Below are positions 1 through 5,237 of a stretch of DNA of 6,423 bases, in pieces. The position numbers were made by a program, and so were the translations under genes. Below the pieces are notes generated by a model, which saw only the letters and a program-made list of their open reading frames with translations, did not search any database and was not told the origin of the DNA. Each line of letters begins with the position of its first letter. The first letter of the stretch is position 1. Source of the DNA: Spirochaeta sp. (GTDB lineage: Bacteria > Spirochaetota > Spirochaetia > Spirochaetales_E > Spirochaetaceae_B); contig JAUUYD010000142.1 in assembly GCA_030590585.1 (NCBI GenBank), positions 1 through 6,423 of the forward strand. The letters run 5' to 3'.

Positions 1-123
1 CCTGGGAATCCATCGGCGGTCGACGGTTTTCTTCGGACACCCTTGCCCTTGTCTACTCATTCCCTCCTTTTAAAGGCTGAGTCGGGATTTTCACCCGCTG
101 GATATTGGCCATACTGGGCGCAC
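1..123 (-). mobile_element. 5' end of a group II intron (partial, runs off the left edge)
   Basis: Read on the minus strand from 123 leftwards, the sequence begins GTGCGCCCAGTATGG, the typical 5' start of bacterial group II introns (GUGYGCCC-GCAUGG type). It continues with a GGGTGAAAATCCC hairpin at about 79–98 and a small stem CCTTTAAAAGG. The conserved domain I stretch GGGCAAGGGTGTCCG follows at about 34–48. The order and spacing of these blocks match the first ~110 nt of known bacterial introns such as that of Oceanobacillus iheyensis, as I remember it. Only the start of domain I is visible. The reverse transcriptase/maturase ORF, domain V and the 3' end would lie left of the window, so I cannot say whether the element is complete. 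The intron reads in the same direction as the sugar operon and sits beyond its terminator, so it does not interrupt a visible gene. Identification rests on remembered primary-sequence blocks, without a covariance search. Confidence 0.72.
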
Positions 124-124
124 C

Positions 125-157
125 TCGTTCGTTTGGGAATCATTCCCGAATGAACGA
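125..157. repeat. Hairpin (inverted repeat) abutting the intron boundary
   Basis: Positions 125–140 and 142–157 are inverted repeats around a single central base (141). Fourteen of the 16 pairs are Watson-Crick and the other two are G·T pairs when read as plus-strand RNA. On the minus strand only one base (124) separates the hairpin from the inferred first intron nucleotide (123). Group IIC introns are known to choose insertion sites by recognising a stem-loop, often a transcription terminator, just upstream of the 5' splice junction. This hairpin is therefore the likely target site. No T-run follows it on either strand. If it was a terminator, its T-run may have been displaced to the far side of the intron. 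Confidence 0.6.
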
Positions 158-170
158 AGTAGAAAGAAAG

Positions 171-203
171 GGGGCTGTCCCATATGGGACGGCCCCATTT
201 TTA
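171..203. terminator. Rho-independent terminator between operon end and intron
   Basis: A 26-base palindrome (171–196) has 11-bp arms closing on an ATAT loop. On the plus strand it is followed by ATTTTTATT. As plus-strand RNA all 11 pairs form, one of them T·G (176/191), which gives a textbook terminator. On the minus strand the same pair becomes a C·A mismatch and the tail is the weaker CTTTCTTTCTACTT. The palindrome lies 12 bases beyond the reductase stop codon, so it probably also ends the minus-strand operon. It may additionally block plus-strand readthrough coming from the intron side. Confidence 0.75.
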
Positions 204-208
204 TTGTA

Positions 209-1249
209 TTAAGGAGCTGTGATTTCTCCGCTCATATCCCACAGGGCTTCCCATGTCTGTCCATCTTTCCATAGAAATACCTGCCCCTTGATGAGACGGC
301 AGTTATTATCGGCCTTGGAGATTGCCTCCATTTCCTCATCAGTCAGGGGCTCGTTCACCACCCCATACAGATTGCTCAGGTACTCGTTACGGTGAACCGA
401 GAAGGGAATGGGAATCTGACCCCGCTGTTGGCCCCACTTTACACAGATGACCGCCGGATGGACGCCCAGGCGTTTGGCCGGCCCGGTGATGGCGGGGTCT
501 TCAATATCCACGGTATCCACTTCGGTTTTATCCCTGTCGGGCCTGGTGGGAGATCCGATGGGAGCGAAACCGATGGGGACGATGTCTTTAGATCTAACGA
601 AATCAAACAATTCCTGCTGCTGAAAATGGGGATGCTGTTCCATTTCACTCACTGCCGGTTTGAACCGGGCGTCCCGGAGAATCAGCTTGAGCTTGGGAAC
701 AGTGACGTTGGACGTACCGATTTCCTTCACCAGCCCGAGGTCGACAAGCTCCTCCATCTGAGCCCAGGTTTTCATGAAAGTCTCATGAATGTAGGGCTTG
801 GCATCCGGGGATCGTGAATCGACATCACAACCCGGTGCATGGAAGTTGGGGAAGGGCCAGTGCACCAGATAGAGGTCCAGATAATCCAGACCCAGATCGA
901 TCAGGGATTGTTTGCAGGAATTCACCACATCGTCATGTCTATCGTTCCACACCTTCGAGGTGATGTGAAGCTCCTCACGCGGGATACCTCCGTCCAAAAT
1001 CACCTTTAAGGATTTACCAATATCCTTTTCATTCCCGTATATACTGGCACAGTCGAAATGACGATAACCGACTTCCGCGGCCCCGATGACGGCCGCTGAA
1101 ATTTCATCCGCGGTGAACCGGTCGGAACCGAATGTACCAAGACCGATTGCCGGGATTCTTGTGCCGTTCCTTGTTATCCGAAAGGGTACTTTCAGGGGAT
1201 CGACAGCATCAGCCGCAATTTCAAATTTTCCAGTTGTCGCATAACTCAT
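209..1249 (-). CDS. Aldo/keto reductase (aldose-reductase type)
   Basis: This is a cytoplasmic NAD(P)H-dependent carbonyl reductase of the AKR superfamily with a (β/α)8 barrel, likely reducing an aldose or other aldehyde to an alcohol. The catalytic tetrad is complete: D66 (HFDCAS), Y71 (SIYGNE), K99 (ITSKVW) and H130 (YLVHWP). GTSN at 178–181 and EQHPHFQ from 204 are the usual substrate/cofactor segments. The C-terminal cofactor motif reads IPFSVHRNEYLSN (281–293). F283 replaces the Lys that normally contacts the 2'-phosphate of NADPH, while R287 is kept, which hints at relaxed or NADH preference. At 346 residues it is longer than simple bacterial AKRs (about 275–320), with an N-terminal leader of about 25 residues and a Trp-rich C-terminal tail. 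The ATG start has AGGAG 6 bases upstream. It is the last gene of the operon, 80 bases after the GatZ-like gene. The AKR assignment is secure, but the substrate is not known. Confidence 0.93.
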   Translation of the reverse strand: MSYATTGKFEIAADAVDPLKVPFRITRNGTRIPAIGLGTFGSDRFTADEISAAVIGAAEVGYRHFDCASIYGNEKDIGKSLKVILDGGIPREELHITSKVWNDRHDDVVNSCKQSLIDLGLDYLDLYLVHWPFPNFHAPGCDVDSRSPDAKPYIHETFMKTWAQMEELVDLGLVKEIGTSNVTVPKLKLILRDARFKPAVSEMEQHPHFQQQELFDFVRSKDIVPIGFAPIGSPTRPDRDKTEVDTVDIEDPAITGPAKRLGVHPAVICVKWGQQRGQIPIPFSVHRNEYLSNLYGVVNEPLTDEEMEAISKADNNCRLIKGQVFLWKDGQTWEALWDMSGEITAP

Positions 1250-1288
1250 AATTAACTCCTTTTTAATAAATTATCCGCTTATTGATGA

Positions 1289-1305
1289 CATCCTTATTCA
1301 GGATG
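1289..1305 (-). other. Small intercistronic hairpin before the reductase gene
   Basis: The 80-base gap between the GatZ-like stop and the reductase start is AT-rich. It contains a 6-bp perfect stem (CATCCT/AGGATG) with a five-base loop. No T-run follows on the minus strand, so it is unlikely to stop transcription outright. It could be an RNA processing or stability element that sets a separate level for the reductase. I see no convincing internal promoter, although the AT-rich stretch downstream (1261–1275) could hide a -10 box. Confidence 0.35.
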
Positions 1306-1329
1306 CTTATTACTTTACCTAGTAACATA

Positions 1330-2631
1330 TTAACTATGGCAAGCTGCCGAATAAGCTCTCAATACTTCTCCGACATGGAACTCTGCAAGATTTTGAGGAT
1401 CAAGATCCAGGATCCCCTTCCGCCAGGCATGATAATGAACAGGTAAATACTGGCTGAGGAGAGTTGGAGGAATCACATGAGCTCTCAAATTCGCAAAGAG
1501 CAGATTTACAGCGTCTACAAGTAGTTTGTCCGGCCAGTAGTATCTGCTGCGGTCTGAATAACTGTATTTACGCTTAATGTACTGATCCCTCTCACTACCG
1601 GGGTAGTACTTAAGCCAATACTTCGGATTATCCAGCATCGCTTCCTCCAGAACTCTTTTCAGCCCTGACACCTTGCCAGCTGCAACTATCTCGTCTTCTA
1701 TGGCTGCCAGAGCAAAAAGGGCTTCCCGCCATGCATAAGTGAGCCAGGGCCCCACCTTCTGAATACAGAAATGCAGTTCCGTCATCTCTTTCAATGCTTC
1801 AGGCTGTTGATAATCGGTGGAATGAGCCTCAAATACCAGGTTCGGGATATCATCAAGTGCATGACTCAACTCCGAAGCTTTTTCGTAATTGAAGTCAAAA
1901 ACCTGGTCGTCCCCGAACTCTACTCCCGCTTGTACCACAAGACCGCAAACCCGCTCCCAGGCATCAGAAAGGCCTTCCTTAATAAATGCGTTCCGGGTAA
2001 TTTCCACCGTCTGCCTGGCATCGGACGCGGGGGTTACTTCAAGCCCTTCTTCCTGCTCTTTCGTTCCGCCTGGAATCGGCACTTCAGTTCCGATGATATA
2101 AACCGGGGGCGGAGATCCGCTGCCCAGAGCCTTATATGCCTCTTCTGCTGTGGAACATAAAGCGGCTGCTCTCCGGGCTACAATTTCATCCGCCAGGGGT
2201 TTAGTTCTATCTCCCTTATCATCTGAGAGAAACATACTGGCATCCAGATGAATTTTCTGATAACCGGCACTCACATACTGTCTGATAAGTTCATGACTGT
2301 TGACCATGGCCTCTTGAGCATTCAGATGCTGCCAGCTGTTCGGGCCAAGATGATCCCCACCGAGTAGAAGCCGGTCTGTTGGAAACCCTGTTTCCCCGGC
2401 AACCCGCTTTAGGTATGCGGCAAATTCATTCGGCTTCATTCCGGTGTATCCACCGAACTGGTCAACCTGATTGGAGGTGGATTCAACCAGAAGTATGGAA
2501 CCGTCTTCCAGAGCCTGTTTCATCGAGGCTCGAATTACACCCTCATGGGCGGAACAGACCGAATAGATACCCTTCGGATTACCTGATTTATTGGCTTTGA
2601 GAATGGCTGTAAACGTTTCAACTGCAGTCAT
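1330..2631 (-). CDS. GatZ/KbaZ-family protein (tagatose-bisphosphate aldolase non-catalytic subunit; possible sugar-phosphate epimerase)
   Basis: The 433 residues match the full length of the GatZ/KbaZ family (E. coli members are about 420–426). Family blocks run in order: CSAHE (26–30), LVESTSNQVDQFGGYTGM (48–65), GGDHLGPNSW (91–100), KIHLDASM (126–133), GTEVPIPGG (181–189), FEAHSTDYQ (267–275), KVGPWLTYAWREALFAL (292–308) and SDRSRYYW (359–366). In E. coli GatZ and KbaZ stabilise the class II aldolase subunits GatY and KbaY. Some family members are reported to act alone as fructose/tagatose 6-phosphate 4-epimerases. The conserved His, Asp and Glu residues in several blocks are compatible with a metal-dependent sugar-phosphate active site. 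No GatY/KbaY partner is visible here, which favours an enzymatic role of its own, though the partner could lie elsewhere. The ATG overlaps the dehydrogenase stop (ATGA) and is preceded by AGGA. Some databases call this family tagatose-6-phosphate kinase, which is misleading. Confidence 0.9.
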   Translation of the reverse strand: MTAVETFTAILKANKSGNPKGIYSVCSAHEGVIRASMKQALEDGSILLVESTSNQVDQFGGYTGMKPNEFAAYLKRVAGETGFPTDRLLLGGDHLGPNSWQHLNAQEAMVNSHELIRQYVSAGYQKIHLDASMFLSDDKGDRTKPLADEIVARRAAALCSTAEEAYKALGSGSPPPVYIIGTEVPIPGGTKEQEEGLEVTPASDARQTVEITRNAFIKEGLSDAWERVCGLVVQAGVEFGDDQVFDFNYEKASELSHALDDIPNLVFEAHSTDYQQPEALKEMTELHFCIQKVGPWLTYAWREALFALAAIEDEIVAAGKVSGLKRVLEEAMLDNPKYWLKYYPGSERDQYIKRKYSYSDRSRYYWPDKLLVDAVNLLFANLRAHVIPPTLLSQYLPVHYHAWRKGILDLDPQNLAEFHVGEVLRAYSAACHS

Positions 2632-3674
2632 GAAATATCCTGTGACGGTGTGATGATTATTTTTATAAAAAGCTCTTTCCCGCTGAATATTACATCCAGA
2701 CCTTTCTGGAACTCATCAATAACATAACGATGGGTGGTAAGAGGCTCGATATCGATCAGTCCCTCCTGAAGCATCCAGACTGCCGTTTCCCATTCAGGCC
2801 CCGGCCAGGGTGCCGAATAGTTCATCCATGAACCGACAATGTTCAGCTCCTTACGGGTAATTCGTTCAAATAAGGATGCCTCAAAAGTAATATCCCGGGG
2901 AGAAGTACCAACTAGAAGAACGGTGCCCCGGCCTTTGGCAATTCGCACAGCACTGAGTTTCCCGGGATTTGAACCGGATGATTCAAACACCACATCGGCT
3001 CCTCCAAGGCTGTCCAGATTATCTTCAAGGCTCTCTTCGGCAACATTGACGGCCTGCGTAGCTCCCATTTCCAGGGCCATCTTGAGCTTTTCTGAAACAA
3101 TATCGCTGACAATAATGTGCTTTGCACCCATAGCCTTGAATATCTGTACGGCAAGAAGCCCGATGGCTCCGAGGCCGGTAACCGCGACGGTTTTACCCAG
3201 CAGATTATCAAGCCTGAGAATGGGATGCAGGCAGACGGTAACCGGTTCGATAAAGGCGCCCTTTTCCAGAGGAAACCCATCGCCGAGAGGCACAATATTG
3301 GCTGCGGGAACCTTCACATACTCGGCAAAACTCCCGTCGATCCGGGATCCGATGAAGGTATACCCTTCACAGAGGGAAAATTCACCCCGGGCACAGAAAG
3401 CGCATTCATGACAGGGAACCAGAGGAGCGGCGGTCACTTTATCCCCGGGAGCCATATCGACAACAGTTTCCCCGACACTGTGAATAATCCCGGAAAACTC
3501 ATGCCCGAGAACCAGCTTGTCCCACTTGGGGTTATCCTCAATAAACCGGTGGGTATCAGAGCCGCAGATTCCCGTGTAGGCCACTCTTATCACCACATCA
3601 TTGTCACCGGGCTCAGGCATATCTCTTTCTTCAACAGAGACTCTTTTCGGTCCCCGGCGTATAACTGCTTTCAC
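2628..3674 (-). CDS. Zinc-dependent medium-chain alcohol/polyol dehydrogenase
   Basis: This is a cytoplasmic NAD-type dehydrogenase of the MDR superfamily, in the sorbitol/threonine/butanediol dehydrogenase group. It probably oxidises a sugar alcohol to a ketose for the adjacent kinase. Catalytic zinc ligands are C37 (ICGSD), H58 and E59 (GHE), with E143 (FIEP) as in sorbitol dehydrogenases. The structural zinc site is complete: C88, C91, C94 and C102. The Rossmann loop is GLGAIG (167–172), followed by D191 at the end of β2, which usually selects NAD over NADP. Its 348 residues are the normal family length. The start is GTG at 3674, overlapping the kinase stop as GTGA, with a strong AGGAGG seven bases upstream. 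The stop overlaps the next ATG, so all three proteins are probably translationally coupled. The fold and cofactor class are clear. The exact polyol (galactitol, arabitol, xylitol, sorbitol or similar) cannot be read from the sequence. Confidence 0.92.
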   Translation of the reverse strand: MKAVIRRGPKRVSVEERDMPEPGDNDVVIRVAYTGICGSDTHRFIEDNPKWDKLVLGHEFSGIIHSVGETVVDMAPGDKVTAAPLVPCHECAFCARGEFSLCEGYTFIGSRIDGSFAEYVKVPAANIVPLGDGFPLEKGAFIEPVTVCLHPILRLDNLLGKTVAVTGLGAIGLLAVQIFKAMGAKHIIVSDIVSEKLKMALEMGATQAVNVAEESLEDNLDSLGGADVVFESSGSNPGKLSAVRIAKGRGTVLLVGTSPRDITFEASLFERITRKELNIVGSWMNYSAPWPGPEWETAVWMLQEGLIDIEPLTTHRYVIDEFQKGLDVIFSGKELFIKIIITPSQDIS

Positions 3675-5173
3675 AATAATTCCTCCTGCGAACTTAATGC
3701 GCTTAACTTTTGAAAAACCGGCTCCAGCTGTCTGTATAAAGTATCAAACAGTTCATATCCGGCGTTATAGAACTTATGATTATTCACCTGGGGAGTATGA
3801 ACACCCCGGGAGGTGAGCATCCGGGCCATCGATTCAAAATCATCAAAGAATCCCGCTGCCCGAGCCCCTGTCATGGCAATACCCAGAGGAGCCGTGTCCA
3901 TTTCACCAACCCGGTGTATGTCAATCCCCAGAACATCCGCGAATATCTGAGAGTACACCCGGCTTTCCGAACACCCACCTGTCAGCCGTCCGGCAGAGGG
4001 AAAAGCCCCGAGCTCAGCTGTGAGTTCCAATATTCTGCGTACACCATAGACGTTACCTTCCATGAACGATCGGGCCAGTTCCCCATCGTTCATCGAGGGA
4101 TCCATACCGAAAAGAACACCCCGGGTATGACTGTTCCAGAGAGGTGCCCGCTGTCCCACCATGTAGGGGAGAAAAATCAGGGGCCGATCCCCGGGGTTCA
4201 CGACATCAGCCCGGTTATCCAGAGAAGCATAATCGTTCTCGCCGATGAGCTTGGCAAACCATTTGTAACCGGCGCCGCCGTAATCGACTCCAGCGGTATG
4301 TATCCACCGGCCGGGAACAATGTGCTGATAGATGTGAAAGGACTGATGGAAACGGGGCTCAATGGTGCACAAGGATATATTCGTTGCTGTTCCTGCCGAA
4401 ATGTAAAGATCTCCATCCCCAATAATTCCAGCTCCAAGGCCGGCTGCTACATTATCCATGGCCCCGGCAATTACCCCCGTGCCGTTGGAAAGGCCGAGTT
4501 CCGAAGCAGCACTGCTGTTGATGCGGCCCACAATGTCGGTACTTTTGTAAATCGGAGGAAGTTTGTCCCTGTCCAGACCGCTTCCCTGAATAAGGGTATC
4601 ACTCCATTCCCCCTTGAGAGTGTCGCAGAGCTGACTCAGACCGCATTGGGTTTCATCCATGGAAAACTCACCCGTCAATCGGTAAACCAGGTAGGCATTG
4701 GCAAAGAGAAATTTTTCAGCCCGTTGGTAAATATCCGGTTCATGCTCCTTCACCCACCTCATCTTAGGCGCAAAATTGGAGGGGTCGTTGTGATTACCGC
4801 TGATTTTGAACAGATCCGCGCCAAGAGAATCTTCTATCATCCGGCATTCGGCTTCCGAGCGCCGGTCCATCCAGATAATGGCTTTTCGCAGAGCTTTACC
4901 GCTCCTGTCCACGGGTACCACAGTCGGTGTCATCGCATCAATGGCAATTATTGCAATCTGTACCGGGTCTGGAGCGTCATCAGAACTCAATAAATGTCTG
5001 ATAGCCGTTTTCAAGGCATCCCACCACTGAGCTGCATCCTGCTCGGCCCAGCCCGGAGCCGGATAATCTGTAGAATAATCCACTTTAGCACTGACAACAG
5101 CTGACAGTTTTTCGTCAAATAAAACGACTTTCATACTGGTAGTGCCGAGATCGATACTCAGAATGTATTTCAT
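3671..5173 (-). CDS. FGGY-family carbohydrate kinase (xylulokinase-like)
   Basis: This 500-residue cytoplasmic ATP-dependent kinase phosphorylates a sugar, probably the ketose made by the neighbouring dehydrogenase. The first FGGY domain starts with the phosphate-1 loop DLGTTSMK (8–15), followed by IIWMDRR (99–105). The second domain carries the likely catalytic base D240 (AGAMDN), the phosphate-2 SAGTA loop (259–263) and the adenosine motif LTGGCSES (397–404). The length is normal for xylulokinases. In XylB the sugar-contacting segment is usually SGQMHG. Here the matching stretch reads AIDAMTPTVVPVD (77–89), so the substrate may not be D-xylulose. I chose ATG at 5173 because MKYILSIDLGTTS is the canonical N-terminus. 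An upstream in-frame GTG at 5227 would add 18 unconserved residues and run into the divergent regulator. No clear Shine-Dalgarno precedes 5173. It is the first gene of the operon and its stop overlaps the dehydrogenase start. Confidence 0.92.
   Translation of the reverse strand: MKYILSIDLGTTSMKVVLFDEKLSAVVSAKVDYSTDYPAPGWAEQDAAQWWDALKTAIRHLLSSDDAPDPVQIAIIAIDAMTPTVVPVDRSGKALRKAIIWMDRRSEAECRMIEDSLGADLFKISGNHNDPSNFAPKMRWVKEHEPDIYQRAEKFLFANAYLVYRLTGEFSMDETQCGLSQLCDTLKGEWSDTLIQGSGLDRDKLPPIYKSTDIVGRINSSAASELGLSNGTGVIAGAMDNVAAGLGAGIIGDGDLYISAGTATNISLCTIEPRFHQSFHIYQHIVPGRWIHTAGVDYGGAGYKWFAKLIGENDYASLDNRADVVNPGDRPLIFLPYMVGQRAPLWNSHTRGVLFGMDPSMNDGELARSFMEGNVYGVRRILELTAELGAFPSAGRLTGGCSESRVYSQIFADVLGIDIHRVGEMDTAPLGIAMTGARAAGFFDDFESMARMLTSRGVHTPQVNNHKFYNAGYELFDTLYRQLEPVFQKLSALSSQEELL
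3682..3687 (-). promoter_or_regulatory. Ribosome binding site fixing the GTG start of the dehydrogenase
   Basis: On the minus strand a perfect AGGAGG lies inside the last codons of the kinase gene, seven bases before GTG at 3674. The encoded protein begins MKAVIRRGPKRVSVEE, the expected MDR N-terminus, so this GTG is the real start although it overlaps the kinase stop. Confidence 0.8.
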
Positions 5174-5176
5174 GTA

Positions 5177-5206
5177 TTGGAAGTTTATACTCTGGACAAA
5201 TATTAA
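5177..5206 (+). promoter_or_regulatory. Candidate promoter of the AraC-family regulator
   Basis: TTGGAA (5177–5182) and TATTAA (5201–5206), 18 bases apart, give a moderate sigma-70-like pair facing the regulator. Initiation would fall near 5213, downstream of the first possible ATG (5210). This is one reason to prefer ATG 5231 as the start. The element overlaps the divergent operon promoter almost completely, so the two may compete for RNA polymerase. Confidence 0.3.
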
Positions 5207-5212
5207 TGTATG
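5184..5212 (-). promoter_or_regulatory. Candidate promoter of the catabolic operon
   Basis: On the minus strand, CATACA (5207–5212, three of six matches to the consensus -35) and TATAAA (5184–5189, close to the consensus -10) are 17 bases apart. A weak -35 overlapped by an operator half-site is typical of AraC-activated promoters. The predicted transcript would start near 5177, leaving only a few leader bases before the kinase ATG. This fits the missing Shine-Dalgarno but makes the assignment uncertain. A -10 further upstream (TTAATA, 5201–5206) is an alternative. Confidence 0.35.
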
Positions 5213-5237
5213 GCAAATCATGGACACAGCATGGCAA
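5210..5237. promoter_or_regulatory. Candidate AraC-type operator: two ATGGCAA half-sites 21 bases apart
   Basis: The heptamer ATGGCAA occurs at 5210–5216 and again at 5231–5237, a period of 21 bases, or two helical turns. Directly repeated half-sites at about this spacing are known for AraC (araI1/araI2). The first copy overlaps the candidate operon -35 box (5207–5212) by three bases, the usual position for activation by contact with sigma. The second copy lies over the regulator's own start codon, so binding could also limit the regulator's expression. The repeats are seen directly, while the regulatory role is inferred. Confidence 0.45.

Noticed and set aside
1..153. Plus-strand frame 1 open from the window edge to TGA at 151 (50 codons)
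   Set aside because: The translation is not protein-like to me, and the minus strand of the same stretch matches conserved group II intron RNA blocks.
171..196. Palindrome beginning GGGGCTGTCCC, recalling terminal repeats of some insertion sequences
   Set aside because: It is a self-contained short hairpin followed by a T-run, with no transposase or second distant end in the window; a terminator explains it fully.
2608..2620. TGTAAACGTTTCA, a partial palindrome resembling a LacI-family or cre operator
   Set aside because: It sits inside the first codons of the GatZ-like gene with no promoter next to it; only the AAACGTTT core is symmetric, which is easily chance.
2839..3713. Plus-strand open frames of about 190 and 198 codons opposite the dehydrogenase
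   Set aside because: The opposite strand encodes a complete zinc dehydrogenase with all metal ligands; the plus-strand products are low-complexity in character and resemble no family.
3776..4993. Long open frame of about 405 codons on the plus strand, antisense to the kinase gene
   Set aside because: It lies wholly opposite a canonical FGGY kinase with intact motifs; its translation shows no recognisable domain and looks like a composition-driven shadow.
5174..5227. Upstream GTG start for the kinase, adding 18 residues
   Set aside because: The added residues are not part of the FGGY fold and the longer form would overlap the regulator's control region and possible starts; MKYILSIDLGTTS is the family N-terminus.
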